A stretch of DNA of 64,000 nt, from assembly GCA_026982705.1 (NCBI GenBank), contig JALSGP010000039.1, forward strand, positions 1 to 64,000, written 5' to 3'. Positions 1 through 8,913 of this stretch are shown one piece after another. Each line of letters begins with the position of its first letter. Position 1 is the first letter of the stretch. Position numbers and translations under genes: made by a program. Under the pieces are notes generated by a model. It was given only the letters and a program-made list of their open reading frames with translations. It did no database searches and was not told the DNA's origin. The DNA comes from Alphaproteobacteria bacterium (GTDB taxonomy: Bacteria; Pseudomonadota; Alphaproteobacteria; Geminicoccales; Geminicoccaceae).

Positions 1-103
1 CGGCCGCGGACGGTACGATGGCCACGGCATCGGCCGCGTCGCGCCGGTGCCCGTCCTTGACGTCGATCAAGGCGCCGGGATCCGGGCCGGCCCAGCCTGA
101 CAT
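1..103 (-). CDS. Possible 5' end of a divergent gene, cut by the window edge
   Basis: A reading frame opens with ATG at 103 on the minus strand and stays open to the window edge (34 codons visible, beginning MSGWAGPDPGALIDVKDGHR). No ribosome binding site is obvious upstream. The codons look like ordinary coding sequence of this genome, but 34 residues are too few to identify a family. It could equally be noncoding sequence in a GC-rich region where open frames are common. Confidence 0.2.
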   Translation of the reverse strand, partial: MSGWAGPDPGALIDVKDGHRRDAADAVAIVPSAA

Positions 104-122
104 CGGTAGCGGGAGCGAGCCC

Positions 123-617
123 ATGCACGCGGTCCGCGAGACGCTGCGGCGCTGGTTCGACGACCGGCTGCGACGCTGGCGCGAGGCCGGCGAGCCGCTG
201 GATCCCGGAGCCTTCGCCGAATGTCTGCGCGAGCTCGGCCTGCCGGAGGACGAGATCGCCACCGCCCGCCGCGGCAGCGAGGCCGACATCCGGCGCATGA
301 TGACCCGTTTCGGTCTCGATCCCGGGATCGTCCCCGCGGCGTTCCTGGGCGCGCTGCGCGACGCCGAGCGGGTCTGCGCCCACTGTCTCGAGGTGCGACG
401 CTGCCATCGCTTCTTCCGCGGGGAGGAGCCACGCGACGCCGCCCGCCTCTTCTGCCCCAACGCCGAACTGTTCGACCGTCTGGCCGCCCATCTGCGGGCG
501 ACGGCCTCGGGCGACGCGCCGCCGGACCGCGCCCACGGCCGAACGCCGCCGTCGTCCGTCAGGGACACGGACCGAGGCGTGGGCGGGGCGGGCGGCCGAG
601 ATGGGCGTTCACCATGA
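123..617 (+). CDS. DUF6455-like protein
   Basis: The predicted protein has 164 residues. The central part carries a cysteine pattern (CAHC, then C about six residues later, then FCPNAELFDRL) that resembles the DUF6455 family common in alphaproteobacteria; the function of that family is not known to me. The spaced cysteines suggest metal binding, which is inference. I chose ATG 123, preceded by a GGGAGCGAG stretch, over an in-frame ATG at 18, because the conserved part begins well inside either version. The last 40 residues are low-complexity and overlap the 3' end of the convergent penicillin-binding protein gene by 59 bases. Confidence 0.6.
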   Translation: MHAVRETLRRWFDDRLRRWREAGEPLDPGAFAECLRELGLPEDEIATARRGSEADIRRMMTRFGLDPGIVPAAFLGALRDAERVCAHCLEVRRCHRFFRGEEPRDAARLFCPNAELFDRLAAHLRATASGDAPPDRAHGRTPPSSVRDTDRGVGGAGGRDGRSP

Positions 618-2442
618 AGCGGGCGAAGACGCGGGCCGGCAGGTCGCCGCCCGTGGGCCGGCCCGCCATCGGCCGGTCGTCGTCGCGGCCGATCCACACG
701 CCCACCACCCAGTAGGCGCTGAAGCCCACGAACCAGGCATCGCGATGGGTTTGGCTGGTGCCGGTCTTGCCCGCCACCCGATGACCGCCGGCGAAGCGCG
801 CCCGCCGGCCCGTCCCCTGCCGCACCACCGCCTCCAGGGCGTGGATCAGACCACACAGCGGCGCCGTGGCGATCCGCGGCGGCGCGCCGCCCGCCGGCCC
901 CTCCTCCGGGAACGGCGGATCGCCGACGAAGCCGCCGTCGCGATGGCGCACGGCCTCGACGAAACGCGCCCGCACCGGCGTGCCGCCGTTGGCGAGGGTG
1001 GCATAGAGCTCCACCAGATCCAGCAGCGTGGTCTCGCCGCTGCCAAGGGCCAGGGTGGGATCGTCGGGCAGCACGCCCCCATAGCCCAGCCGGCGCGCGA
1101 GGGCGACGATGCGACGGCGCCCCACCCGTTCCGCGAGGCGCACCGTGGCCACGTTGCGGCTCTTCACCAGCGCCTCGCGGAGGGTGACGCGCCCCAGGAA
1201 GCGCCGGTCGATGTTGCGCGGCGCGTAACCGTCCACCACGAGCGGCGTGTCGTCGACGCGATCGTCCATCCGCCAGCCCGCCTCCAGCGCCGCCAGATAG
1301 ACCAGGGGCTTGAAGGCCGAGCCCGGCTGACGCCGCGCCCGCAGGGCCCGGTTCCAGGGACTGCGGGCGTAGTCGGCACCACCCACCAGCGCCCGCACGC
1401 GCCCCCACGGGTCCATGGCCACGAGCGCGATCTGGTCGAACCCCAGACGTGCCCGCTCCGCCAACGCCCCCCGCACCGCCAGCTCCGCATAGAGTTGGAG
1501 CTCCGGATCCAGGGTGGTGTAGATCACGAGGGGGCGGGCCAAGACGTGTGGCGGCAGCATCCGCTGGACGCGGTCGAGCACGGCGTCCCGTCCGTAGAAG
1601 CGGCTCGGCGGCAGCCGCGACAGCCGCGGCCGGCATCCCGGCCCGCGACGTCCCCCGCGGCGCAGCATGCGCGCCGCCTCCCTCGCGCCGTAGCGACGGA
1701 TCAGCAGCGCCCGCGCCTCCGCCGCCAGGGCCCGGGCCCGCCGCCGGGGATTGCGGCGCGAGGGCGCCTTCAGGGTCCGCACCAGCATCGCCGCCTCGAG
1801 GGGCGAGAGACAGCGGGCGCGCTTGCCGAAATAGCCGCGGGCGGCCGCCTCGATCCCCCACAGGCCCGAGCCGAAATAGGCGGTGTGCAGATAGGCCCCG
1901 AGGATGGCCGCCTTGTCGAGGGCCCGCTCCAGCCGCAGCGCCACCCCGAGCTCCAGCATCTTGCGCAGCGGCGAGCGGCGCTCCGACAGGAAGAGCTGCT
2001 TCGCCAGCTGCTGGGTGAGGGTGCTGCCGCCCTCGGTGCGGCCGGCGAGGGTGCTGAGGAGGGCGCGGAGCAGGCCGCGCGGGTCCACGCCGGGATGGTC
2101 GAGGAAGCGGCGGTCCTCGTCGAACAGCAGCAGATCGACGAACACCGGCGGCAGCTCGTCCATCGCCACCGGGAGCGGGAAGGCGAAGGCGGCCCGGGCC
2201 ACGTCGGGCACGCCGTCGCGGCCCGCCGGCACCACCAGCCGCGCCCGGGCGGCGAGCTCCGGCGTCCGCTCCGGTCGCGGCACCAGCAGCAGGCTGGCCA
2301 CCGCGAGGCCGAGCCCCCAGATGAGAACGCTCAGCGGCAGGGCGACGGCGACCGCCCGCACCCACGGGATCCGCCGGCGCCCTCCGGCTTGCGCCGCCGT
2401 CACGGTCGCGGCCGCCTTGCCGTCGTCGGAAATCGAAGCCAC
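559..2442 (-). CDS. Class A penicillin-binding protein (bifunctional transglycosylase/transpeptidase)
   Basis: This 627-residue protein builds peptidoglycan in the periplasm: it polymerises lipid II glycan strands and cross-links stem peptides. A membrane anchor lies at about residues 28-54. The glycosyltransferase domain follows, with the catalytic glutamate in EDRRF (about residue 109) and the GGSTLTQQLAKQ motif. The transpeptidase domain has all three penicillin-binding motifs: SAFK (nucleophile Ser about 375), SRN (about 428) and KTGTS (about 559). Domain order and length fit the PBP1A/1C-like group, shorter than the 750-800 residues of typical PBP1A. GTG at 2442 is chosen because GGAGG lies directly upstream; an ATG 60 bases further up would overlap the divergent DUF488 gene. 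Confidence 0.9.
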   Translation of the reverse strand: MASISDDGKAAATVTAAQAGGRRRIPWVRAVAVALPLSVLIWGLGLAVASLLLVPRPERTPELAARARLVVPAGRDGVPDVARAAFAFPLPVAMDELPPVFVDLLLFDEDRRFLDHPGVDPRGLLRALLSTLAGRTEGGSTLTQQLAKQLFLSERRSPLRKMLELGVALRLERALDKAAILGAYLHTAYFGSGLWGIEAAARGYFGKRARCLSPLEAAMLVRTLKAPSRRNPRRRARALAAEARALLIRRYGAREAARMLRRGGRRGPGCRPRLSRLPPSRFYGRDAVLDRVQRMLPPHVLARPLVIYTTLDPELQLYAELAVRGALAERARLGFDQIALVAMDPWGRVRALVGGADYARSPWNRALRARRQPGSAFKPLVYLAALEAGWRMDDRVDDTPLVVDGYAPRNIDRRFLGRVTLREALVKSRNVATVRLAERVGRRRIVALARRLGYGGVLPDDPTLALGSGETTLLDLVELYATLANGGTPVRARFVEAVRHRDGGFVGDPPFPEEGPAGGAPPRIATAPLCGLIHALEAVVRQGTGRRARFAGGHRVAGKTGTSQTHRDAWFVGFSAYWVVGVWIGRDDDRPMAGRPTGGDLPARVFARFMVNAHLGRPPRPRLGPCP

Positions 2443-2452
2443 GGGTCCTCCG

Positions 2453-3028
2453 ATGCCTTCGCGCCCGTCCACCGCCGCCGCCCCGCCGGCCCTCCACACC
2501 ATCGGTCACGGCAACCGCGGCCTCGCGGCCTTCCTCGCCCTGCTGGCGGAGGCGGGGGTGCGGCGGGTCGTCGACGTGCGCCGCCATCCCGTCTCGCGGC
2601 GTCATCCCCACTTCGCGCGACGCGCCCTGGCCGGCGCCCTCGCCGACGCCGGCCTCGACTATGTGCACATGGAGGACCTGGGAGGACGCCGGCCACTCCC
2701 GGCAGGCCTGCCCGCGGATGTGGCGGGGCTGCGCGATCCGGGCCTGCGCGCCTATGCCGTGTGGGCGCAGGGTCCCCGCTTCGCCGCGGCCCTCGCGCGG
2801 CTGATCCGCCTCGCCGCCGAGCGGCCCACCGCCATCCTCTGCGCCGAGGTGGACCCGGCTCGCTGCCACCGCCGCGTCCTCACCGACCATCTGCTGGCCC
2901 GCGGCGTCCGGGTCCTCCACATCCTCGCCCCCGGCCGCATCGTGCCGGCCACACCCTCGCCGGAGGCGGAGATCCGCGGGGGCCGGGTGCGTTATCCGCC
3001 GCCCGTGCCCGATCTCTTCGGGGGCTGA
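2453..3028 (+). CDS. DUF488 domain protein
   Basis: This 191-residue protein belongs to the DUF488 family. It shows the N-terminal TIGHGNRG motif at residues 15-22, the following RHPVSRRHPHF segment, and the late signature ILCAEVDPARCHRRVLTDH with two cysteines. The family is widespread and has no established biochemical role. The start at ATG 2453 lies only 10 bases from the GTG start of the divergent penicillin-binding protein gene, so promoters and ribosome sites must lie inside one another's coding regions. The 3' end overlaps the convergent PfkB kinase gene by 37 bases. Confidence 0.8.
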   Translation: MPSRPSTAAAPPALHTIGHGNRGLAAFLALLAEAGVRRVVDVRRHPVSRRHPHFARRALAGALADAGLDYVHMEDLGGRRPLPAGLPADVAGLRDPGLRAYAVWAQGPRFAAALARLIRLAAERPTAILCAEVDPARCHRRVLTDHLLARGVRVLHILAPGRIVPATPSPEAEIRGGRVRYPPPVPDLFGG

Positions 3029-4029
3029 GCCGCGGCACCGCCGGCCACCCGTTCCCAGAGGGGGCGGAGCGGTCGGGTCGGCCGGGCACCCCACTGGGCG
3101 ATGACGATGCTGGCGCACAGGGCCCCGAGCCGGCCCGCCGTCGCCACATCGAGGCCGCCGGTGAGGCCGCGGAGGAAGCCCGCCGCGTAGAGGTCGCCGG
3201 CGCCGGTGGTGTCCACCAGTTCGGTCGGCGGGAAGGCGGGGATCTCCACGGTGGCACCGTCCGTCACCACCACCGAGCCCTTCGCGCTGCGGGTGAGCGC
3301 CGCGACGGTCACCCGTCCGCGCACCGCCGCCAGCGCCTGCGCGAAGGAGGCGGTGCGGTAGAGGCTGGTGATCTCGGCCTCGTTGGCGAAGAGGATGTCC
3401 ACCGGCCCGTCGACGAGGTCGCGGAACTCCTCGCGCCAGCGATCGACGCAGAAGGGATCGGAGAGGGTGAGGGCCACCCGGCCGCCGCTCTCGCGCACGA
3501 TGCGCGCCGCCTCGAGACAGGCCGCCTTGGCCTCCGGCCGGTCCCACAGATAGCCCTCCAGATAGAGGATGCGCGCGCGCGCCAGCAGGTCCGGGTCGAG
3601 GTCGGCCGGCGACAGTTCCACGCAGGCACCGAGATAGGTGGCCATGGTGCGCTGGGCGTCGGGGGTGACGAGGACGAGGCAGCGGGCGGTGGGCGGCCCT
3701 TCCGGCGAGGGTGGGGTGGTGAAGTGGACGCCGGCGGCGCGGATGTCGTGGATGAAGATGTGCCCCAGCTCGTCGTCGCGCACGCGGCCGACGAAGGCGG
3801 CGCGGCCGCCGAGGGAGGCGAGGGCCGCCATGGTGTTGGCGCAGGAGCCGCCGGAGACCTCGTGGGCGGGCCCGAGGCGCTCGTAGAGTTCGAGGCAGCG
3901 GGCCTCGTCCACCAGCGTCATCGCGCCCTTGACGAGCCCCGCCTCTTCCAGGAAGCCGTCCTCGGTGTGGGCCACCACGTCGACGATGGCGTTGCCGAGG
4001 CCCACCACGTCGAAGTCCTTGTCCGCCAT
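2992..4029 (-). CDS. PfkB-family carbohydrate/adenosine kinase
   Basis: The 345-residue protein is a PfkB-fold kinase that transfers phosphate from ATP to a sugar or nucleoside hydroxyl. The first PfkB signature region (GGSCANTMAALASLGG, about residue 55-70) and the C-terminal DTTGAGD motif (about residue 270), with the catalytic aspartate and anion hole, are intact. Alphaproteobacterial relatives are commonly annotated as adenosine kinase, but the substrate cannot be fixed from sequence. ATG 4029 gives the expected N-terminus (DVVGLGNAIVDVV). It lies downstream of ilvD on the same strand, with an 80-base gap that makes co-transcription possible. Confidence 0.88.
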   Translation of the reverse strand: MADKDFDVVGLGNAIVDVVAHTEDGFLEEAGLVKGAMTLVDEARCLELYERLGPAHEVSGGSCANTMAALASLGGRAAFVGRVRDDELGHIFIHDIRAAGVHFTTPPSPEGPPTARCLVLVTPDAQRTMATYLGACVELSPADLDPDLLARARILYLEGYLWDRPEAKAACLEAARIVRESGGRVALTLSDPFCVDRWREEFRDLVDGPVDILFANEAEITSLYRTASFAQALAAVRGRVTVAALTRSAKGSVVVTDGATVEIPAFPPTELVDTTGAGDLYAAGFLRGLTGGLDVATAGRLGALCASIVIAQWGARPTRPLRPLWERVAGGAAAQPPKRSGTGGG

Positions 4030-4109
4030 TCTCCCTCCCGCTCCCCTCTCGCGCCGGTGCGTGCGGCGGGGGAGCCGCACGGCTCCCCCGCGCCCGATCC
4101 CTCCGCGTC

Positions 4110-5834
4110 TCAGAGTTCCCAGTAGCGCCTCACCTCGCCCGCGGCGCCGGGATGGGTGACCGCGCCCTTGCAGGCGGGCCCCACCAGCCGGGCGTACTTC
4201 CACAGGGCCCCGGAGCCGTAGAGGGTCTCCCGCGGCTTCCATGCCGCCCGCCGCCGGGCCAGCTCCTCCTCCGGCACCTCCAGGTCCAGCGTCCCCTTCT
4301 CGGCGTCGATGGCGACGATGTCGCCGTCGCGCACCAGCGCGATGGGGCCGCCCACCGCCGCCTCCGGACCCACGTGGCCGATGCAGAAGCCGCGGGTGGC
4401 CCCGGAGAAGCGCCCGTCGGTGATCAGCGCCACCTTGTGCCCCATCCCCTGACCGTAGATGGCGGCGGTCACCGCCAGCATCTCGCGCATGCCCGGACCG
4501 CCCCGCGGCCCCTCGTAGCGGATCACCAGCACCTCGCCCTCGCGGTAGCGGCGTTCGCGCACCGCCTCGGCACAGGCCTCCTCGCCGTCGAAGACGCGGG
4601 CGGGACCGCGGAAGCGCAGGCTCTCGAGACCGGCCACCTTGACGATGGCCCCCTCCGGCGCCAGCGACCCCTTGAGGCCCACGACACCACCCCAAGGGGT
4701 GATGGGATCGGCGGTGGGCCGCACCACGTCCTGGTCCGGGTTCCACGCCACCTCCCGCAGGTTCTCCTCCACGGTGCGGCCGGTGACGGTGAGACAGTCG
4801 CCGTGGAGATAGCCGCCGTCCAGGAGGGCCTTCATCACCAGCGGGACGCCGCCGGCCTCGGCCAGATCCTTCATCACGTAGCGACCGGCCGGCTTGAGGT
4901 CGGCGATGTAGGGCGTCTCGCGGAAGATCCGCGCCACGTCGTCGAGATCGAAGTCGATCCCCGCCTCGGCGGCGATGGCCGGCAGATGGAGGGCGGCGTT
5001 GGTGGACCCGCCGGTGGCCGCCACCACCCGCGCGGCGTTCTCCAGCGCCTTGCGGGTGACGATGTCGCGCGGGCGGATGCCGAGTTCCAGGAGCTTCATC
5101 ACCTGCTCGCCGGACTTCTCGGCCCAGCGATCACGCGCCTCCAGCGGCGCCGGCGTGCCGGCGGAGCCGGGCAGGGCGAGGCCGATGGCCTCCGACACGC
5201 AGGCCATGGTGTTGGCGGTGAACTGGCCGCCGCAGGCGCCGGCCGAGGGCATGGCCGCCACCGCCAGCCGTTCCAGCTCCTCCTCGGAGATCCGGCCCAC
5301 CTCGTACTGGCCCACCGCCTCGTAGATGTCCTGGACGGTGACGTCCCGCCCCTGCCAGCGGCCGGGCAGGATCGAGCCGCCGTAGAGGAACACCGAGGGG
5401 ATGTCGAGACGGACCATGGCCATCATCATCCCCGGCAGCGACTTGTCGCAGCCGGCGAGGGCCACGAGCGCGTCGTAGGCGTGGCCGCGGACGGTGAGTT
5501 CCACCGAATCGGCGATCACCTCGCGCGAGACCAGCGAGGACTTCATACCCTCGTGGCCCATGGCGATGCCGTCGGTGACGGTGATGGTGTGGAAGATGCG
5601 CGGCGTGCCGCCGGCGCGGTGGACGCCGTGCTTCGCCACCTCCGCCTGCCGCGCGAGGGCGATGTTGCAGGGGGCGGCCTCGTTCCACGCCGCGGCGATG
5701 CCGACGATGGGCCGCGCCAGATCCTCCCGGTCCAGGCCCATGGCGTAGTAGAAGCCCCGGTGCGGCGCGCGCTCCGGGCCGTCGACGGCGTGCCGGCTCG
5801 GCAGCTTCGACCGGTCGAAGACGGTGATGGCCAT
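4110..5834 (-). CDS. ilvD: Dihydroxy-acid dehydratase
   Basis: IlvD dehydrates 2,3-dihydroxy-3-methylbutanoate and its ethyl homologue to the 2-oxo acids that precede valine, isoleucine and leucine. The protein has 574 residues, the normal length. Three cysteines that would hold a [2Fe-2S] cluster are visible: in AAPCNIAL, AGCDKSLPG and GACGGQFTANTM. The C-terminal GRFSGATRG segment carries the serine thought to act as base. ATG 5834 is preceded by GGAGG at a good distance. It follows the small HlyU-family gene on the same strand after 83 bases, so it may have its own promoter. No other branched-chain amino acid gene is in the window. Confidence 0.95.
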   Translation of the reverse strand: MAITVFDRSKLPSRHAVDGPERAPHRGFYYAMGLDREDLARPIVGIAAAWNEAAPCNIALARQAEVAKHGVHRAGGTPRIFHTITVTDGIAMGHEGMKSSLVSREVIADSVELTVRGHAYDALVALAGCDKSLPGMMMAMVRLDIPSVFLYGGSILPGRWQGRDVTVQDIYEAVGQYEVGRISEEELERLAVAAMPSAGACGGQFTANTMACVSEAIGLALPGSAGTPAPLEARDRWAEKSGEQVMKLLELGIRPRDIVTRKALENAARVVAATGGSTNAALHLPAIAAEAGIDFDLDDVARIFRETPYIADLKPAGRYVMKDLAEAGGVPLVMKALLDGGYLHGDCLTVTGRTVEENLREVAWNPDQDVVRPTADPITPWGGVVGLKGSLAPEGAIVKVAGLESLRFRGPARVFDGEEACAEAVRERRYREGEVLVIRYEGPRGGPGMREMLAVTAAIYGQGMGHKVALITDGRFSGATRGFCIGHVGPEAAVGGPIALVRDGDIVAIDAEKGTLDLEVPEEELARRRAAWKPRETLYGSGALWKYARLVGPACKGAVTHPGAAGEVRRYWEL

Positions 5835-5917
5835 GCTGTCCTCCGCTCCCCTCGGAGATGCCCGCGGCGCCACGTTAGCCCTCCGCCGCCCCGGCGCAAA
5901 GGGGCCGCCGCCCACCC

Positions 5918-6208
5918 TCAGGAGGGGAGATCGAAGAGCCGGTCGCCGAGCTGGTCGATGATCTGGCGTGCCTTGGTGACGGAGAAGGCGACGGCCTCCT
6001 CGGGCCCGGCGTGGTTGTCGGCGCGCACGAAACGATGTTCCCGGACGCCCTCCGGGGTCTCGCGGCGGATGATCCCGGCCGTGATCCAGCGCCCGTCCTG
6101 TTCGAAGGGCTCGGGCAGGATGCGGTAGGGTCCGTAGACCACCTCCTCACCGCGCACCCGGCGCGGCCCGCTGCGTCTCCGCAGCCGTGCCCACAGCCGT
6201 GCCAGCAC
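5918..6208 (-). CDS. HlyU family protein
   Basis: A 96-residue protein of the HlyU family (Pfam-type small protein of alphaproteobacteria and vibrios). The conserved core reads VVYGPYRILPEPFEQDGRW, then EHRFVRADN, then KARQIIDQLGDRLFDLP at the C-terminus. HlyU of Vibrio is a hemolysin activator, but most alphaproteobacterial members have no known target and this may not be a transcription factor. The GTG start at 6208 lies inside the 3' end of mptG (62-base overlap in another frame), with a GGGAGCGCGGGAC stretch in front. The overlap suggests translational linkage to mptG. Confidence 0.72.
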   Translation of the reverse strand: MLARLWARLRRRSGPRRVRGEEVVYGPYRILPEPFEQDGRWITAGIIRRETPEGVREHRFVRADNHAGPEEAVAFSVTKARQIIDQLGDRLFDLPS

Positions 6209-7238
6209 CGTCCCGCGCTCCCGTGGACGCCCTCCGGATATCGCCTCCGGCGCCCCCACGGCAAGTTCCGGCCGGCGCCCGGATCGTCTCGATGCGGGCG
6301 CCGCGGTTGCGACCGCGCACCACCTCGACCCGCAGTTCGGGAAAGGCCCGGGCGAGATCGGCCGCCACCGCCTCCGCCTCCGGCGCCGGCACCACGGCGA
6401 AACCCGTGGGGCCCCAGGAACTCTGACCGCTGGCGGCGATGCCGCGCGCGCGCAGTTCCGCGAGGGCGCGGGCGACGACGGGGCTGGACCAGCGTCCCGC
6501 CGCCTGGAAAGGGGCGTACCAGTCGCCGAGCCGGTCCTGGATCTCGGCGAGACCCCGCCCGAAGAGACGGAGATCGGCGTCGGCCACCCCCGGCAGGACG
6601 CAGGCCAGCGCGAGGTGGGCGAGGCGGGCGGCGAGTGGTTCCGGAAACGGCGGCAGGGTCCGGAAGGCCCTCTCCTCCTCGGCCCCCGAGAGGCCCTCGC
6701 GGGCGGGATCGCGCAGCAGCACCACCCGCCAGCCGGCCGGGAAGGGCAGCCGCGCCAGCAGCGGCGGCGGTGCGCCGTCCGCACCCTTGCCGCCGTCCAG
6801 CAGGAAGCCGCCCCGGGCGAAGGCGGCCACGCCCAGCCCCGAGCGCCGTCCGCGCCCGAGCCGGGCGGCCAGCCGACGCGGCGGTCCGGGCCGGCCGGCG
6901 AGGCGCAGGAGGGCGGTCCCCACCGCCAGCGCCAGTTGTGTCCCCGAGCCGAGGCCGGCATGGGCCGGCAGCGCCGCCTCGACGCGGATCCTCACCGGCG
7001 GCAGGGCCCGATCCGCGCGCAGCCGGGCGAGCACGGCGCCCACCCGCGCCGCCTCCGGGCCCTCGATCCGGTCCCGGTCCGCCACCTCGACCCGCACCGC
7101 CGTCACCGGCGCTTCCAGCGAGAGGCCGAGACCGAGGAAACGGCGACCCGGCCCGCCGGTGGGATCGAGGAAGCCCAGGTGGAGACGGGCCGGTGCGACG
7201 ACACGGACCGCGGTGGGACCTGCGCGCCCCTCTCTCAC
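6147..7238 (-). CDS. mptG: Beta-ribofuranosylaminobenzene 5'-phosphate synthase
   Basis: MptG (beta-RFAP synthase) condenses phosphoribosyl pyrophosphate with 4-hydroxybenzoate or p-aminobenzoate and releases CO2, the first committed step to methanopterin. The protein (363 residues) is GHMP-kinase-like. It starts with VRVVAPARLHLGFLD, has the glycine-rich AHAGLGSGTQLALAVG segment at about residue 90, and later GQSSWGPTGFAVV near the C-terminal part of the family domain. About 40 residues after VRGRNRGARIETI look like an unconserved tail. GTG 7238 overlaps the stop codon of the upstream secreted-protein gene (GTGA). Its presence, with fhcA nearby, indicates that the organism makes tetrahydromethanopterin. 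Confidence 0.88.
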   Translation of the reverse strand: MREGRAGPTAVRVVAPARLHLGFLDPTGGPGRRFLGLGLSLEAPVTAVRVEVADRDRIEGPEAARVGAVLARLRADRALPPVRIRVEAALPAHAGLGSGTQLALAVGTALLRLAGRPGPPRRLAARLGRGRRSGLGVAAFARGGFLLDGGKGADGAPPPLLARLPFPAGWRVVLLRDPAREGLSGAEEERAFRTLPPFPEPLAARLAHLALACVLPGVADADLRLFGRGLAEIQDRLGDWYAPFQAAGRWSSPVVARALAELRARGIAASGQSSWGPTGFAVVPAPEAEAVAADLARAFPELRVEVVRGRNRGARIETIRAPAGTCRGGAGGDIRRASTGARDGAGTAVGTAAETQRAAPGAR

Positions 7239-8398
7239 GGTGGTGGCAGGGTGGGCATGTTGTCCCAGAGATTCTGCATGTTCTGCTGGAAGATCCAGTT
7301 GAACACCCGGTTGCGCGAAAGGGTCCAGCCCAGCTCCTCCGACGTCATGGGCCGATTCGGCCAGGTGCCGCCCGCTCCCGCCGCCGCCCCTGGGGTCATC
7401 GCCTGCGGCGTCTGCTGGAGCGCCGCCTGCCGGAGCTGCTGGACGATCGCCGCCTGCTGCTGCGGCGGGAGCTGCTGCCAGGCGAGGCTCACCGCCGCCC
7501 ACATCACGGACATCCGGGCGAGCTGGGGCGCCATGGCCCGGAGCCGGTCGGGCGCCTGCCGGATCATGGCCATCACCGCCTCACGGCCGAGGGGCGCGAG
7601 TTGGGGCGGGATGCCGGCCACCTGGGCGAGGAAGGTCTCGTAGGCCAGATAGGCGTCGATGTCCGCCACCGTCACCACGCTGCCGCTCGCCGGATCCGCC
7701 AGCACCACCGGATCGGCCGCCTCCACAAGACGGAGGATGTCCGAGTCCTCGCCGCTCTGGCGGAAGGCGAGGTAGATCTGCGCGAACAACGCCTCCCGCG
7801 CCGCCATGCGCTGGAGGGGATCGGTGAGGGGTGCGAGCTGGGCGAGGACGCCCGCGAGCTGACGGACCTGTTCGCGCGTGCCCGCGGGATCGTCGCGCCA
7901 GTCGCGCCCCACCTCGGCGAGGATGCGCCGCCGCTCCTCCGGCGTGGGTTCGCGGTCGAGCAGGAAGGCGACGAGGCGGACCACCGGCTCTACCACTTCC
8001 GCCGGCGCTCCGGTGGCGGGCGCGGTCGCCGCCGGCGGCGCGGGCGGGGCGAAGCCTTTCGGTCCGGCGAGACCGGGGACCGGGGACGTCGCCGGCGGGA
8101 CCGGCGGCGGGCTCGCCATCGTCGCCGGTGGCGTGGGGACAGCCGGGGTTGGCACGGACACCGCCGTGGGAGGCGGTCCACCTTGCCCGCGCCCCTCTTC
8201 CGACGGCCGCGCCGACTCCAGCTCTTCCCAGGGCACCCGCGGTCGCTCCGGCGCCGGCTCGGCCGCCGGCGCGGCCTCCAGCTGGTCCCAGGGGATGCGG
8301 ACCTCCCCTGTCCCGCCCGGCTGCGCCCGTGCCCCGGAGGCGGCGGACGCCAGGGCGAGGACCAGGGCGAGGGCGGTGGCGGCGAGACGCGGTGACAC
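7235..8398 (-). CDS. Secreted proline-rich protein of unknown function
   Basis: A 387-residue protein I cannot assign. Residues 1-25 form a signal peptide with cleavage after AARA-like sequence (…SGARA|QP). Two short repeats, IPWDQLEAA and VPWEELESA, follow, then a proline/threonine-rich stretch to about residue 125. A globular part comes next with a helical region rich in glutamine (WQQLPPQQQAAIVQQLRQAA) and the C-terminal sequence NRVFNWIFQQNMQNLWDNM. It has no cysteines or transmembrane segments beyond the signal. GTG 8398 has GGGAAGGAA upstream. The stop codon is shared with the mptG start, so both are probably translated together, although that may only reflect genome compaction. Confidence 0.72.
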   Translation of the reverse strand: MSPRLAATALALVLALASAASGARAQPGGTGEVRIPWDQLEAAPAAEPAPERPRVPWEELESARPSEEGRGQGGPPPTAVSVPTPAVPTPPATMASPPPVPPATSPVPGLAGPKGFAPPAPPAATAPATGAPAEVVEPVVRLVAFLLDREPTPEERRRILAEVGRDWRDDPAGTREQVRQLAGVLAQLAPLTDPLQRMAAREALFAQIYLAFRQSGEDSDILRLVEAADPVVLADPASGSVVTVADIDAYLAYETFLAQVAGIPPQLAPLGREAVMAMIRQAPDRLRAMAPQLARMSVMWAAVSLAWQQLPPQQQAAIVQQLRQAALQQTPQAMTPGAAAGAGGTWPNRPMTSEELGWTLSRNRVFNWIFQQNMQNLWDNMPTLPPP

Positions 8399-8496
8399 GG
8401 TTTCCTTCCCCTCGGCCGACAGGGACGATCCCTAGCCTTTCCGGGACGCCGATGTAAAGATGTCGTCCGCATCGTTCCCACAGGGAGGCCCCGACC

Positions 8497-8913
8497 GTGA
8501 CCGCGAAGCGTACCCTCAGGATCTACAGCGAGGAGGAGGCGGCCGAGCGCCTCGCCCGCGAGCTGCCCCACTGGTACGTGGAGCGCGGCTGGATCCGCCG
8601 TCGCTACCGCACCCACAGCTGGAAGGGCACGCTCATGGTGATCAACGCCGTGGGCCATCTCGCCGAGGCCGCCTGGCACCATCCCGACATCACCGCCTCC
8701 TACGCCTGGGTGGAGGTGCGGCTCCGGACCCACGACCACCAGGGCATCACCGACAAGGACTTCGCGCTGGCGAGGAAGATCGAGGAGGTGATCCAGTGGC
8801 GGCCGGAGCCGCCGCTCGAGGGCACGCCGGAGAAGGACCTCCGCTTCGCCTACATCAGGTACGACCGGCCGAAGGAGACCGAGGGCGGCACCTCAGGGGG
8901 CCAGCAGGGCTGA
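8497..8913 (+). CDS. Pterin-4a-carbinolamine dehydratase family protein
   Basis: This 138-residue protein belongs to the pterin-4a-carbinolamine dehydratase (PCD/PhhB) family, which dehydrates 4a-hydroxytetrahydropterins. The signature EAAWHHPDI, with the catalytic histidine pair, is followed by ASYAWVEVRLRTHD and GITDKDF. No phenylalanine hydroxylase gene is nearby. In methylotrophs PCD-like genes often sit with the H4MPT cluster, so a role in pterin handling for methanopterin is a fair inference but unproven. GTG 8497 is chosen because AGGGAGG lies 8 bases upstream. The 3' end overlaps the convergent kinase gene by 21 bases. Confidence 0.88.
   Translation: MTAKRTLRIYSEEEAAERLARELPHWYVERGWIRRRYRTHSWKGTLMVINAVGHLAEAAWHHPDITASYAWVEVRLRTHDHQGITDKDFALARKIEEVIQWRPEPPLEGTPEKDLRFAYIRYDRPKETEGGTSGGQQG

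Noticed and set aside
601-4125. An open frame of 1174 codons on the plus strand
   Set aside because: It runs antisense to the penicillin-binding protein and PfkB genes, is rich in Arg/Pro/Gly/His and has no family features. Long antisense frames are expected at this GC content.
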